From: Pelagibacteraceae bacterium AG-390-D18
GTDB lineage: Bacteria; Pseudomonadota; Alphaproteobacteria; Pelagibacterales; Pelagibacteraceae
Reading direction: 5' to 3'
Length of the DNA: 64,000 bases
NCBI GenBank assembly: GCA_003279715.1
Contig: QCGY01000001.1
Coordinates: forward strand, 1-64,000
The stretch's first letter is position 1; each line of letters opens with the position of its first letter. The notes beneath the pieces were generated by a model. That model was given only the letters and a program-made list of their open reading frames with translations. It was not told the origin of the DNA and made no database searches. Shown piece by piece: positions 43,930 to 54,182 of this stretch. The position numbers were made by a program, and so were the translations under genes.

Positions 43930-45011
43930 TTTTTCTCGATATAAATCGACTGACTTGGAAAAGCAAAAGCTGCTTTTTTATTTTCTACAATTTGCTTAAT
44001 TTCAATTGCTAGTCTTTCTTTAACAGAAAGCATTTCATTCCAACTGTTAGTTTTTGTAAAACAACGAACATACATATCAATAGAGCTATCAGAAAATTTA
44101 TCAATTCTAACTGCAACACCAACGTTTACATCAAAATCTTCACTTTTATTAACGTATGCTTCAATTTCATTTCTAATAGTTTTTAACTGATCAACTGTTG
44201 TGTCATACTGAAGAGTTATTATCCAACTTATTAACCAATTAGAAGTTTCGCTTACATTTACAACTGCATTTTCTGCAAATTGAAAGTTCGGAATAATTGC
44301 CAGTGACTTATCAAATTTTCTGATTGTTGTTGATCTAAATCCAATCTTTTCAACAATCCCTTCTATGATACCCTCAACAGCAATCCAATCACCTATCTTA
44401 AATCTTTTCTCAACCAATACTAAAATTCCTGAAATTAAATTTTTAAATAAATCCTGAGCACCTAATGCAACTGCCACACCAAATAAACCAAGTCCTGCAA
44501 TAATTGGTCCTATCTTTATTCCCCATAACTCTAAAACTGCAGCAAGTCCTAATATAAAAATTAAAATTTTAAGAGATTTAATTATCCATCCAATTAACTC
44601 TCTAGTTAAAAGTTTATCAAGTCCACTTAAAATATAAGAAATTGGTTCAATTATTTGATGAATAACCCAAAATATTAATATGGTAATTAACGTTCTGTTA
44701 ATAGTATCAACAACCTCTCGACCCTCAATTGAAAAAGTCATATAATAGCTTGCAATAAAAAAACCAAGAACAATTGGTAAAAATCTTGCAGGGCCTTCTA
44801 AAGCGTGAACGAAAGTATCATCAAGTTTATTGGTTGTTCTCTTAGATATAATTTCTAACTTTTTAATTATAAGTTTAGAGATTAATCCTCTAAAAATTAA
44901 GAAAATAAAAAATATCCCAATTCCAATTAATATTTGAAAAATATCAACACCTAGAATTCCCTTTTTCCAAACAGACAAAAATATATCAGAAAAATTATTT
45001 ATTATTTCCAT
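43926..45011 (-). CDS. MscS-family mechanosensitive channel
   Basis: 361 residues: several membrane segments, the pore helix region LGLFGVAVALGAQDLFKNLISGILVLVEKRFKIGDWI, and a beta/alpha-beta C-terminal domain (IPNFQFAENAVVNVS). This order matches the MscS/YnaI family, which releases solutes on hypo-osmotic shock. It lies 2 bases after hemD. Confidence 0.9.
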   Translation of the reverse strand: MEIINNFSDIFLSVWKKGILGVDIFQILIGIGIFFIFLIFRGLISKLIIKKLEIISKRTTNKLDDTFVHALEGPARFLPIVLGFFIASYYMTFSIEGREVVDTINRTLITILIFWVIHQIIEPISYILSGLDKLLTRELIGWIIKSLKILIFILGLAAVLELWGIKIGPIIAGLGLFGVAVALGAQDLFKNLISGILVLVEKRFKIGDWIAVEGIIEGIVEKIGFRSTTIRKFDKSLAIIPNFQFAENAVVNVSETSNWLISWIITLQYDTTVDQLKTIRNEIEAYVNKSEDFDVNVGVAVRIDKFSDSSIDMYVRCFTKTNSWNEMLSVKERLAIEIKQIVENKKAAFAFPSQSIYIEKK

Positions 45012-45013
45012 AG

Positions 45014-45712
45014 CTAAATTTTATATAACAAAAATTCTTCTTCTCCAGGATTAAAAAGAAATATCTTCTTCCACTTAATTTCATTCAATATTGACGAGGT
45101 TTTCTCACCAATGCACATTAAGTTCGTATTCATCCAAAGACTTTCGGACTGATGCATCTTAATAAAATTCAGTAAACTTAAGGCGCTTTTTTGAGAGTAT
45201 ACATAAACCATATCGGGTATTTTAAGCATCAATTGCTTTACAAACTCATCATTAAAGTTTTGATTATGAATACTCCTATAATTTATAACCCTTTTAATTT
45301 TATACCCCTCTTTTGATAGTTGGCGGTCAAGATCAACTGAAACTGTTTCACCACTTATATAAATTAAATTTCCATCTTTCTGATTAAAATTTTGCAAAAT
45401 AAGCTCTTTTAAGTTTTCAACATTGCCTTCAGCTGCAATTACATTTTGAAAACCTACACTTCTTGCTTTTTTTTCAGTAGCACTACCTACACAGAAACAA
45501 AGAAGATTTTTATCAATACTTTTTAAATCTAAAAACTTAATAGAATTTGCACTTGTAAAAATAATACCTTTAAAATCTAAAAAATTAATCTGCCCATAAT
45601 CTACCTTGACTATCTTTAACAACGGAATATGAGAAACTTGATGTCCTAATGATTTAAACTTTATAATCATTTCTTTGCAATCTTCTAAAGGTCTAGTTAA
45701 TAAAATGTGCAT
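45014..45712 (-). CDS. hemD: Uroporphyrinogen-III synthase
   Basis: 232 residues. This family is weakly conserved; identity rests on the start ILLTRPLEDCKE, the internal GIIFTSANSIKFL, CVGSATEKKARSVGF and the C-terminal YVYSQKSALSLLN, plus its place one base after hemC. It closes hydroxymethylbilane to uroporphyrinogen III in haem synthesis. Confidence 0.85.
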   Translation of the reverse strand: MHILLTRPLEDCKEMIIKFKSLGHQVSHIPLLKIVKVDYGQINFLDFKGIIFTSANSIKFLDLKSIDKNLLCFCVGSATEKKARSVGFQNVIAAEGNVENLKELILQNFNQKDGNLIYISGETVSVDLDRQLSKEGYKIKRVINYRSIHNQNFNDEFVKQLMLKIPDMVYVYSQKSALSLLNFIKMHQSESLWMNTNLMCIGEKTSSILNEIKWKKIFLFNPGEEEFLLYKI

Positions 45713-45713
45713 A

Positions 45714-46631
45714 CTATCTTTTATAAGAATTATTTGATTTAGCTTTTAATATCTGTCCTACTTCTTTACCAAGTTTTTTTGCATTTTCAATTTTTGAAGA
45801 TTTTTTTTCATAAAATCTTTTACTACCATCTAAGGAAAAAAGCTCTGCTTCTAAAATAATTTCATTTCCCTCAATTACAGCATGGGCTCCAACAGCTGTT
45901 TCACAATCACCCTCTAAAACTTTGAGAACATTTCTTTCTGTATGAGCTCTTATAGATGTTTCTTGATTGTTAATTTTATCTAAAATTGAAATAACTTCTT
46001 TGTCATTATTTCGACATTGAAGAGAGATAATTCCCTGTCCTGCACTTGGAATTAATTCTTCAGTTGAAAATATCTCTGCAACTTTATCCTCTATTGATAG
46101 AGATTTAATTCCTGCATAAGACAATAATATTGCATCATACAAACCATCATTTAGTTTATTAATTCTCGTATCAACATTTCCTCTAATAAGCTTACAATTA
46201 AGATCATGTCTAATTTTTTTTATTTGAAATTCTCTTCGATAGGAAGATGTTCCAATTATAGCTTTAATTTTTAATTCTTTAAGTTTTTTTTTATCTTTAG
46301 TTATTAATATTTCTCTAGGATCATTTCTTTCTAAAAATGTATCTGTTCTTAAACCATCAGTTTCTATTGCTGGCATATCCTTTAATGCATGAACTGCTAT
46401 ATCAATTTTTTTATCTTGAAGCTCTTTTTCTATGTTTGATGAAAATAAACCTTTTCCTCCCACTTCTGATAATCTTATATCTTGAACTTGATCTCCTCTT
46501 GTTGTTATTTCTTTAATTTCAACATCTTCGTCATTTAATTCTGTATTTTGAATAATCTTATCTTTAGCTTTTTGAGCATAAATTAATGCTAACTTGCTAC
46601 CTCTTGATCCTATGATTATTTTACTTTTCAT
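45714..46631 (-). CDS. hemC: Hydroxymethylbilane synthase (porphobilinogen deaminase)
   Basis: 305 residues. Motifs are IIGSRGSKLALIYAQKA, the catalytic Asp region HALKDMPA, SSYRRE, RGNVDTRINKL and the dipyrromethane Cys in LEGDCETAVGAHA. It joins four porphobilinogens to hydroxymethylbilane. It is divergent from tsaD, with 56 bases between, and followed by hemD. Confidence 0.94.
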   Translation of the reverse strand: MKSKIIIGSRGSKLALIYAQKAKDKIIQNTELNDEDVEIKEITTRGDQVQDIRLSEVGGKGLFSSNIEKELQDKKIDIAVHALKDMPAIETDGLRTDTFLERNDPREILITKDKKKLKELKIKAIIGTSSYRREFQIKKIRHDLNCKLIRGNVDTRINKLNDGLYDAILLSYAGIKSLSIEDKVAEIFSTEELIPSAGQGIISLQCRNNDKEVISILDKINNQETSIRAHTERNVLKVLEGDCETAVGAHAVIEGNEIILEAELFSLDGSKRFYEKKSSKIENAKKLGKEVGQILKAKSNNSYKR

Positions 46632-46687
46632 AAATAAATATATTTCTTACTTGTATTGAGATTGTACAATTAATAAAAACTATTTGA

Positions 46688-47761
46688 ATGAGTAAAAAAC
46701 CCTTAATTCTTGGAATTGAGTCTAGCTGTGATGAAACGGCAGCATCAATAATTACTGAAAATGAACAAGGAATACCAATAGTTTTATCCAATATTGTTTC
46801 AAGCCAAGAAGATGTACACAAAGAATTTGGAGGAGTTGTACCAGAATTAGCTGCAAGATCTCACATGGAAAAAATTGATTGGATTGTTCAAAAAGCAATT
46901 GATGATAGCGGACGAAAGATAACGGAAATTGATGCGGTAGCTTCAACAGCTGGCCCAGGACTTATTGTGTGCTTATCTGTTGGGCTTAGTTTTGGAAAAG
47001 CTTTTGCGTCTGCTTTAGAAAAACCATTCATTGCTGTTAATCATTTAGAAGGTCACGCCTTAAGCCCAAAGCTAAATTCAGAACTAAATTATCCATATTT
47101 GCTTTTATTAATTTCTGGTGGACATTCGCAATTTTTAAATGTTCAAAGTTTAGGAAAATATAAGAGATTGGGAACAACTATTGACGATGCATTAGGTGAA
47201 GCATTTGATAAAACTGCTAAACTTTTAGGAATTGAATTTCCAGGCGGACCTCAAATAGAAGTTTTAGCAGAAAAAGGTGATCCTAATAAATATAATTTAC
47301 CCAAACCAATTTTTAATAAAGGTGGATGCAACTTATCTTTTGCTGGTCTTAAAACAGCAATTTTAAAAATAACAAAAAATATTAAGACAGATCAGGAAAA
47401 ATCTGATTTGGCTGCTTCTTTTCAAAATACAGTCGAGCAAATTTTATATAAAAAAACAAAGATTGCATTTAGTCAATTCGAAAAACAAAATGACTTAAAA
47501 GAAAAAATATTTGTGGTTGCTGGAGGAGTGGCTGCTAATAAAAAAATTAGATCTATGTTAATTAATTTATGTAATGAAGAAAACTATCAAAGCATTTTTC
47601 CACCAATTGAGTTTTGTGGTGACAATGCTGCTATGATTGCTATGGTTGGTTTAGAAAAATTTAAATTAAAACAATTTAATAATTTAGATCATCCAGCAAA
47701 ACCAAGATGGCCTTTAGATGAGAAAGCTGCTTTTCTTAAAGGTGCAGGAGTACAATTGTAA
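46688..47761 (+). CDS. tsaD: tRNA N6-threonylcarbamoyladenosine transferase TsaD
   Basis: 357 residues of the Kae1/Qri7/TsaD family. GIESSCDETAAS, the metal-binding NHLEGHALSP, ISGGHSQ, the GTTIDDALGEAFDK segment and VAGGVAANKKIR are all present. With TsaB and TsaE it makes t6A37 in tRNAs reading ANN codons. It overlaps the next gene by one base (TAATG). Confidence 0.95.
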   Translation: MSKKPLILGIESSCDETAASIITENEQGIPIVLSNIVSSQEDVHKEFGGVVPELAARSHMEKIDWIVQKAIDDSGRKITEIDAVASTAGPGLIVCLSVGLSFGKAFASALEKPFIAVNHLEGHALSPKLNSELNYPYLLLLISGGHSQFLNVQSLGKYKRLGTTIDDALGEAFDKTAKLLGIEFPGGPQIEVLAEKGDPNKYNLPKPIFNKGGCNLSFAGLKTAILKITKNIKTDQEKSDLAASFQNTVEQILYKKTKIAFSQFEKQNDLKEKIFVVAGGVAANKKIRSMLINLCNEENYQSIFPPIEFCGDNAAMIAMVGLEKFKLKQFNNLDHPAKPRWPLDEKAAFLKGAGVQL

Positions 47762-48174
47762 TGCAGTACTGGTTAATGAAATCAGAGCCTGACGTTTGGT
47801 CTATTGATCAACAAAAAAAAGCAGGCATCAAAGGAGCACCCTGGGATGGTGTAAGAAATTATCAAGCTGCTAAAAATTTAAAAAGTATGAAGAAAGGTGA
47901 TCTTTGTTTTTTTTATCACTCAAATATTGGAAAGGAGATTGTTGGAATAGTAGAGGTAATCAAAGAAGCATACTTAGACAAAACTGATAAATCAGGGCGG
48001 TTTGTAGCTGTTACTGTAAAATTTAAGGAAAGATTATCCAAACCTATTACACTTGAAAGCATCAAAAAATCAAAGAAATTAAGCCATTTAGCACTTATTA
48101 AACAAAGTAGGTTATCTGTAATGCCTATAGATTCTAAAAGCTGGAAAATATTAAATAACATGAGTAAAATTTAA
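47761..48174 (+). CDS. EVE-domain protein
   Basis: 137 residues of the EVE/PUA-like fold: [42 protein letters not shown] and VGIVEV. EVE proteins bind modified bases in RNA or DNA; the ligand here is unknown. Coupling to tsaD by TAATG suggests a nucleic-acid-modification link, though that is inference. Confidence 0.88.
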   Translation: MQYWLMKSEPDVWSIDQQKKAGIKGAPWDGVRNYQAAKNLKSMKKGDLCFFYHSNIGKEIVGIVEVIKEAYLDKTDKSGRFVAVTVKFKERLSKPITLESIKKSKKLSHLALIKQSRLSVMPIDSKSWKILNNMSKI

Positions 48175-48187
48175 TTATAAAAATTTC

Positions 48188-50236
48188 ATGCCATTAAAAA
48201 AAAAGAAGAAAACCAAAGTTAAAAAAAAAGATACCAAAAAGGTAACCAAAAAAACCAAAGTTAAAAAAAAAGTTACCAGAAAAATCATTAAAGAAAATTC
48301 AAAAGAACTAATTATAAAAACAAAACCTCAATGGGTTAAAAATAGTCTAGCTTCCAAAAGCAAATATCAAGATAAATACTCAAAATCTATAAAAAATAAT
48401 GATGAGTTTTGGAAAAAAGAGGGAAAAAGAATTAATTGGATAAAACCATACAAAAAAATTAAAGATATAAAATACAGTACTAAAGAAGTGAGAATCAAAT
48501 GGTTCCAAGATGGAACTTTAAATGCTTCAGCTAATTGTATTGATAGACATTTAAAAGATAAGAAAGATAAAACTGCTATAATTTGGGTTGGAGACGATCC
48601 TAAAGATAATCAGAAAATATCTTATAAGCAACTTCATGAAAAAGTTTCAAAAGCTGCTAATGGTTTAAAAAAATTAGGAATTAAAAAAGGAGACAGGGTT
48701 ACTATTTATTTAACAATGATACCTGAACTTGCTATTTTAATGCTCGCTTGTGTTCGAATTGGTGCAGTTCATTCTATTATTTTTGGTGGATTTTCAGCTG
48801 ACTCTATTTCTGGAAGAGTAAATGATTGCGAATCTGAATATATAATTACAGCAGACGAAGGTGTCCGAGGAGGTAAAACTATTCCTCTTAAATACACAAC
48901 TGATGAAGCATTAGAAAGTTGTCCTAATGTTAAAAAGTGTATTGTTGTTAAACGAACAGGAAATTATATCAACTGGGATCATTCAAGAGATGTTTGGTAT
49001 CATGATTTAATTAAAGATGTTTCAAAACATTGTGAACCAGAAGAAATGAACGCTGAAGATCCTTTGTTTATTTTATACACTTCAGGTTCAACAGGTAAAC
49101 CTAAAGGAGTTTTACATACAACGGGTGGTTATATGGTATATGCTTCAATGACTCATCAATACATTTTTAATTACAAACCAAAAGATATCTATTGGTGCAC
49201 TGCAGATATTGGCTGGGTGACAGGTCACAGTTATATAATTTATGGACCCCTAGCAAACGGTGCAACAACTATAATGTTTGAGGGTATTCCAAACTATCCA
49301 AGCAGTTCGAGATGGTGGCAAATTATCGATAAGTATAAAGTAAATACTTTTTATACAGCCCCTACAGCAATTAGAGCTTTGATGCGTGAAGGAGACAAGC
49401 CTGTTAAAAAAACTTCAAGGAAATCACTAAAATTATTAGGTACAGTTGGTGAGCCAATAAATCCAGAAGCTTGGATGTGGTATTACAAAACTGTAGGAAA
49501 TTCTAAATGCCCAATTGTTGATACATGGTGGCAAACAGAAACAGGTGGTATAATGATTGCTCCTCAAACTGGAGCAATTGATTTAAAACCTGGTTCAGCA
49601 ACTAAGCCATTTTATGGTATTAAGCCTGTGCTAGTTGATAAAAAGGGGTTGGAAATAAAAGGTCCTGGAGAAGGGCGGCTTTGCATTGCTCAATCTTGGC
49701 CAGGACAAATGAGAACTGTCTATGGAGACCATCAAAGATTTATTGATACATATTTTTCACAGTTTGATGGAAAATATTTTACAGGTGATGGGTGTAGAAG
49801 AGATAAAGATGGATATTATTGGATTACAGGAAGAGTAGATGATGTAATTATTGTGTCTGGTCACAATCTTGGTACTGCTGAGATCGAAAGTGCATTCGTT
49901 GCGCATCCAAAAGTTGCTGAAGCAGCTGTCGTTGGATATCCCCATGATATAAAAGGTAATGGTCTTTATTGCTATGTAACATTGAATGTAGGCGAGAGAG
50001 AAACAGGTGATCTTGAAAGAGATTTAAAGCTTTGGGTTAGAAAACAAATAGGACCTCTTGCTACTCCTGATCTAATTCATTTTACCCCTGGACTTCCAAA
50101 AACAAGGTCAGGAAAAATAATGAGAAGAATTTTAAGAAAAATTGCAGCCAATGAACATGGTCAATTAGGTGATACAACAACTTTAGCTGATCCAAGTGTA
50201 GTTGAGAGTTTGGTTGATAATAGAAAAAATATTTAA
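48188..50236 (+). CDS. acs: Acetyl-CoA synthetase with lysine-rich N-terminal extension
   Basis: 682 residues. The AMP-forming synthetase has [11 protein letters not shown], the TWWQTETGG segment, [21 protein letters not shown] and the regulatory Lys in [11 protein letters not shown]. It converts acetate, CoA and ATP to acetyl-CoA. The first about 35 residues are almost entirely Lys, Thr and Val with a repeated KTKVKKK unit, which typical Acs lack. It probably works with the DUF4212/SSS symporter 750 bases downstream. Its end overlaps a convergent gene by 4 bases. Confidence 0.93.
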   Translation: MPLKKKKKTKVKKKDTKKVTKKTKVKKKVTRKIIKENSKELIIKTKPQWVKNSLASKSKYQDKYSKSIKNNDEFWKKEGKRINWIKPYKKIKDIKYSTKEVRIKWFQDGTLNASANCIDRHLKDKKDKTAIIWVGDDPKDNQKISYKQLHEKVSKAANGLKKLGIKKGDRVTIYLTMIPELAILMLACVRIGAVHSIIFGGFSADSISGRVNDCESEYIITADEGVRGGKTIPLKYTTDEALESCPNVKKCIVVKRTGNYINWDHSRDVWYHDLIKDVSKHCEPEEMNAEDPLFILYTSGSTGKPKGVLHTTGGYMVYASMTHQYIFNYKPKDIYWCTADIGWVTGHSYIIYGPLANGATTIMFEGIPNYPSSSRWWQIIDKYKVNTFYTAPTAIRALMREGDKPVKKTSRKSLKLLGTVGEPINPEAWMWYYKTVGNSKCPIVDTWWQTETGGIMIAPQTGAIDLKPGSATKPFYGIKPVLVDKKGLEIKGPGEGRLCIAQSWPGQMRTVYGDHQRFIDTYFSQFDGKYFTGDGCRRDKDGYYWITGRVDDVIIVSGHNLGTAEIESAFVAHPKVAEAAVVGYPHDIKGNGLYCYVTLNVGERETGDLERDLKLWVRKQIGPLATPDLIHFTPGLPKTRSGKIMRRILRKIAANEHGQLGDTTTLADPSVVESLVDNRKNI

Positions 50237-50856
50237 AAGTCTATTAACTTTTCAAATTCCTGTTTAATGATATCCCATTTTAAAATCATAGAGTTTAATA
50301 CAATTTTTCGATCTAAAGTTTTGAGTTCTTCACCGATGGGGGCCCACTTATATAATGAAAGTGCACTTGGATTAAAAGGTAAGTCTTTATAATAAGTCTC
50401 CCAATTTAAATTTTGTAATCTTTCATTAAAAGTTATTTTTGCTTCTTCAATTATGTCTAAAGGCATCTTATTAGAAGTTTCATCATCTAAAATCTTATTA
50501 AAAATTTCTTTAGCTTGATTAGTATTTTGGTAATTAAAATTAACTTTTAAATATGAAAAAGTAAAAAAAGTTAAATCTTGAAGTGCTATAGAATAAATAT
50601 TCCATTTAGCTAAATTAACAGATGTCATGAACTCATCATTATCAAAATGAAGGACATATCTGGTTCCCATTCGGGTTTTTAAATAACTATACAAAGTAAC
50701 TTGACTAACCCATGCAGATTTTGTTTGAATAAAATTTTCAAGTTCATCTAAATTTTTTATTTTTTTTTTTGGAATGAAGGCTTTAAACAAAGCAAATAAA
50801 TAAACTTTAAAATCTTTAAAAGACAAATCTTTTAATGATAATTTATATTTTTGCAT
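50233..50856 (-). CDS. Conserved alphaproteobacterial protein of unknown function
   Basis: 207 residues, mostly helical and soluble, without a signal peptide. Segments [19 protein letters not shown] and [22 protein letters not shown], and a C-terminal [19 protein letters not shown], are characteristic of a family I recall in alphaproteobacteria, sometimes labelled esterase without clear basis. No hydrolase triad is visible. Convergent with acs. Confidence 0.65.
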   Translation of the reverse strand: MQKYKLSLKDLSFKDFKVYLFALFKAFIPKKKIKNLDELENFIQTKSAWVSQVTLYSYLKTRMGTRYVLHFDNDEFMTSVNLAKWNIYSIALQDLTFFTFSYLKVNFNYQNTNQAKEIFNKILDDETSNKMPLDIIEEAKITFNERLQNLNWETYYKDLPFNPSALSLYKWAPIGEELKTLDRKIVLNSMILKWDIIKQEFEKLIDF

Positions 50857-50988
50857 AAAATCTCTGTTTGAGACAATTATACCTTAAAAAAGTAAGTAAT
50901 TAAGCACCTAATATGAACAATTTTCAGCTTTTCAAAACCCTTAGAATGGTTATGGTTTTCACAGTTATAACTAAAAAGAGAGGTATAA

Positions 50989-51249
50989 ATGTCAAACGCA
51001 GAAAAACATTGGGAAAAAACCAGGTCACTGTTATTTATAACATTGGCAATTTGGTTTGTATTCTCAATTGGCATCTTCCTTTTTGCAGCTGAAATGAATG
51101 AGGTTACAGGACCTTTTGGATATCCATGGACATATTGGTTTACATGTCAGGGATCTCTTGGAATTTTCGTAATCTTGATTTTTTGGTTTGCTAATAGGCA
51201 AGAAAAAATCGATGAAGAGTTCGGCTTTAACGAAAGAGGAGATGACTAA
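50989..51249 (+). CDS. DUF4212 sodium/substrate symporter small subunit
   Basis: 86 residues with two membrane segments. The pattern AEKHWEKTRSLLFITLAIWFV and FGYPWTYWFTCQGSLGIFVILIF is the DUF4212 signature, a small partner of SSS symporters. A GAGAGG ribosome binding site precedes the ATG. It overlaps the symporter gene by one base (TAATG), so translation is coupled. Confidence 0.9.
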   Translation: MSNAEKHWEKTRSLLFITLAIWFVFSIGIFLFAAEMNEVTGPFGYPWTYWFTCQGSLGIFVILIFWFANRQEKIDEEFGFNERGDD

Positions 51250-53057
51250 TGATTAAAGGTAAATTTATAGACAATTTGCCAAAAGTTTATGGGATCTATA
51301 CTGGAGGTTTTATAGGTTTCATTATCTTAATGGCAATTGGTGAACAGATGGGTATGAGTGCTAAAGCAATAGGTGTTGCTTTTGTAGCATTTACAATATT
51401 CATCTACGCATTAATTGGTTATCTATCAAGAACAGCTCAAGCAGATGCATATTATGTAGCTGGAAGGCAAGTTCCAACTGTGTTCAACGGTATGGCGACA
51501 GCAGCAGACTGGATGTCTGGTGCTTCATTCGTTGCAATGGCAGGTGGTATTTACTTTAAAGGTTATGGATATATGGCTCTACTTGTTGGTTGGACTGGTG
51601 GTTACATATTGGTTGCAACTTTATTAGCACCATACTTAAGAAAATTTGGCTGTTACACAGTTCCAGATTTTATAGGTACAAGATATGGTGGTAATTTAGC
51701 AAGACTACTTGCGGTAATAGTTTTAACTGTTGCTTCATTTACTTATGTGACTGCTCAAATTAACGCTACAGGTACAATTGCGTCTGTTGCTCTAGATATC
51801 GACTTTAAATACGCTGTATATGTTGGGCTAGTAAGTATTTTACTTTGTTCAATGTTAGGGGGTATGAGAGCGGTAACTTGGACACAGGTTGCACAATATA
51901 TTGTATTAATTATAGCTTACTTACTTCCAATTTTTTGGATCAGTAACAAAATGGGTGCGGGTTTCTTCCCTCACTTTATGTTAGCTGATGAAGTGGCTAG
52001 AATTGGTGAATTAGAACAACAGTTTGGGTTTGTAAAAAACTCTGCTGCTGATCTAGCAACGGTACCTAAAGGGTTAGCAGGAATAACTAAAGCACACTCT
52101 GCAGTAAATGCAACACCTTGGGCATTTATTTCATTGGCACTAGCGATGATGATGGGAACAGCATCATTACCACACGTGATGATGAGATACTTTACTACTC
52201 CAAGCGTAAAAGCTGCTAGAAAATCAGTAGGTTGGTCATTATTCTTTATCTTCCTTCTGTATTCTTCTGCACCAATGTTAGCAACACTATCTAAACTATC
52301 GTTGATTGATCCAACTTTATCTACAGGTATTATTGGTAAATCATTTGCTGAAGTTCAATCAATTGATTGGTTCCAAAACTGGAATCAAGCAAACTTGATG
52401 TTCATCAGTGACTTTAACGGAAATGGAACTCTTGAATTAAATGAGTTTTTCATGGGCGGTAAAGCGGTTGTATTAGCAACACCAGAGATAGCTGGATTAC
52501 CATATGTAATTTCAGGTCTAGTTGCTGCTGGAGGTATGGCAGCTGCCATGTCAACTGCTGATGGTTTAATTCTAGCAATTGCAAATGCGATTTCTCATGA
52601 TGTTTACTACAAAATGATTGATCCAAAAGCTGAAACTGCGAAAAGACTACTTGTTGCAAGAGCATTACTTGTAGTAATCGGTTTTGCAGGAGCAACTATT
52701 GCGGCAATGGAAATACAAGGTATCTTAGGTTCGGTAATCTGGGCTTTTGACTTTGCAATGTCTGGATTGTTCTTCCCACTTGTACTGGGTGTATGGTGGA
52801 AAAGAGCTAACAGACAAGGTGCTATTGCCGGTATGGCTTTAGGTCTTGCATCTTCAATTTGGTACCTGGTTTGGGTAAGAACCGGTGGAAGTGGATTCCT
52901 TGGAATTACTCAATTAACGTTTGGTATCTTTGGAGCAGCTGTAAGTTTAGTTGCTATGGTTATTGTGAGTTTAATGACTCAAGAACCAGATAAAGCTACT
53001 CAAAAAATGGTTGATGAAGTTCGTATACCAAGCGGCAGAACCGTTACTGGTAAATAG
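51249..53057 (+). CDS. Sodium:solute symporter (SSS family, acetate/organic acid type)
   Basis: 602 residues with about 13 membrane segments. It resembles the VC_2705/ActP-like subgroup: YYVAGRQVPTVFNGMATAADWMSGASF near residues 75-100, ATLLAPYLRKFG and GAAVSL-type helices. This subgroup pairs with DUF4212 and carries acetate or related monocarboxylates with Na+. Proximity to acs supports acetate. A good terminator follows at 53077-53104. Confidence 0.88.
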   Translation: MIKGKFIDNLPKVYGIYTGGFIGFIILMAIGEQMGMSAKAIGVAFVAFTIFIYALIGYLSRTAQADAYYVAGRQVPTVFNGMATAADWMSGASFVAMAGGIYFKGYGYMALLVGWTGGYILVATLLAPYLRKFGCYTVPDFIGTRYGGNLARLLAVIVLTVASFTYVTAQINATGTIASVALDIDFKYAVYVGLVSILLCSMLGGMRAVTWTQVAQYIVLIIAYLLPIFWISNKMGAGFFPHFMLADEVARIGELEQQFGFVKNSAADLATVPKGLAGITKAHSAVNATPWAFISLALAMMMGTASLPHVMMRYFTTPSVKAARKSVGWSLFFIFLLYSSAPMLATLSKLSLIDPTLSTGIIGKSFAEVQSIDWFQNWNQANLMFISDFNGNGTLELNEFFMGGKAVVLATPEIAGLPYVISGLVAAGGMAAAMSTADGLILAIANAISHDVYYKMIDPKAETAKRLLVARALLVVIGFAGATIAAMEIQGILGSVIWAFDFAMSGLFFPLVLGVWWKRANRQGAIAGMALGLASSIWYLVWVRTGGSGFLGITQLTFGIFGAAVSLVAMVIVSLMTQEPDKATQKMVDEVRIPSGRTVTGK

Positions 53058-53076
53058 AACTATCAAATCTTAATTT

Positions 53077-53104
53077 AGGGGCGATTAATTTCGCCCCTTT
53101 TAAT
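53077..53104 (+). terminator. Rho-independent terminator after the symporter
   Basis: An 8-base-pair stem (AGGGGCGA with TCGCCCCT, 6-base loop) followed by TTTT and more T/A, 20 bases after the symporter stop codon. It is among the strongest terminators in the window. Confidence 0.85.
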
Positions 53105-53133
53105 TTAATCTTTTTTCCAATATAAATTTCTCA

Positions 53134-53490
53134 ATGTCAGCAAACTTTCATCCATTAGTTTACTTTATTGACTACCTTTTTGGGGTGATCATGTGGACCT
53201 TAATAGGAAGAGTTGCGATGAATATTTTTCAAAAAGAAGACTCTGAATTCTTTTTTATGAAGATATTTGTGAAATATACCAATCCATTAATTAAAATTTT
53301 TAAGCCTATAACCCCATCTTTCATTATAGCGCCTCTTGTTCCACTATATGTTGCTTGGTTCTTTTACATGATTAGATTTTATTTTATGCCTTGGATCTTG
53401 GGATATTCTGTAATGGGTATGTTATCCTTTCCGCTAGAAAGTGAAATTTCGAGACAAATTTATCAATTATTTAATTCAATTAAATTTTAA
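53134..53490 (+). CDS. Small membrane protein, weakly YggT-like
   Basis: 118 residues with two or three hydrophobic segments. VMWTLIGRVAMNIF and the later KYTNPLIKIFKPITPSF resemble the YggT layout, but the match is weak. It precedes rpe by 28 bases. Function unknown. Confidence 0.6.
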   Translation: MSANFHPLVYFIDYLFGVIMWTLIGRVAMNIFQKEDSEFFFMKIFVKYTNPLIKIFKPITPSFIIAPLVPLYVAWFFYMIRFYFMPWILGYSVMGMLSFPLESEISRQIYQLFNSIKF

Positions 53491-53518
53491 AAATTGATAC
53501 TAGTAGATCTAGTAATCA

Positions 53519-54178
53519 ATGAAAAAAATACAAATTTCACCATCAATCTTATCTGCTGATTTTAGTCAATTGGGCAGTGAAATTAAAAGGCTTGAGGAAG
53601 GTGGAGCAGATATGATTCATGTAGATGTAATGGATGGTCATTTTGTGCCCAATCTAACAATTGGACCGCCGGTAATTAAAGCCTTGAAAAAACAGTGTTC
53701 AATTAAATTTGATGTTCACCTAATGATATCTCCTGTCCATAAATATATTGAAGCCTATTCAGACGCTGGTGCTGATATTATTACAATCCACCCCGAAGCA
53801 ACTGACAATTTAGAGAAGTCTATTTTAAAAATTAAAAGCTTAAATAAAAAAGTTGGTGTTTCACTTAATCCAGAGTCTAAAATTGAATTAATTATCGAAC
53901 AACTTGAAAAAATTGATTTAGTTTTGATAATGAGTGTAAATCCAGGATTTGGAGGTCAAAAATTTATGCCCGAAGTTCTTGATAAAGTTAAACAACTTAA
54001 AAAAATTCAAACTCAAAATAAAATGTATTTTGATATAGAAATTGATGGAGGAATCAATTTTGAAAATTGCCAAAAAGCTATTGAAGCTGGTGCCAACATA
54101 CTTGTTTCGGGAACAACTGTATTTAAAAGTAATAATGGAGATATAAAAAAGAATATTAATTTATTAAAATTAAAATAA
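53519..54178 (+). CDS. rpe: Ribulose-phosphate 3-epimerase
   Basis: 219 residues of the TIM-barrel epimerase family. PSILSADFSQLG, HVDVMDGHFVPNLTIGP, DVHLMI, MSVNPGFGGQ, DGGINFEN and VSGTTVF are all present. It interconverts ribulose- and xylulose-5-phosphate in the non-oxidative pentose phosphate pathway. It heads the rpe / heparinase-like / purH order, a common arrangement in alphaproteobacteria. Confidence 0.95.
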   Translation: MKKIQISPSILSADFSQLGSEIKRLEEGGADMIHVDVMDGHFVPNLTIGPPVIKALKKQCSIKFDVHLMISPVHKYIEAYSDAGADIITIHPEATDNLEKSILKIKSLNKKVGVSLNPESKIELIIEQLEKIDLVLIMSVNPGFGGQKFMPEVLDKVKQLKKIQTQNKMYFDIEIDGGINFENCQKAIEAGANILVSGTTVFKSNNGDIKKNINLLKLK

Positions 54179-54182
54179 GTTA

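Noticed and set aside
50877-51074. Minus-strand frame over the DUF4212 gene start
   Set aside because: Overlaps a well-supported conserved gene and its ribosome binding site; no coding features.
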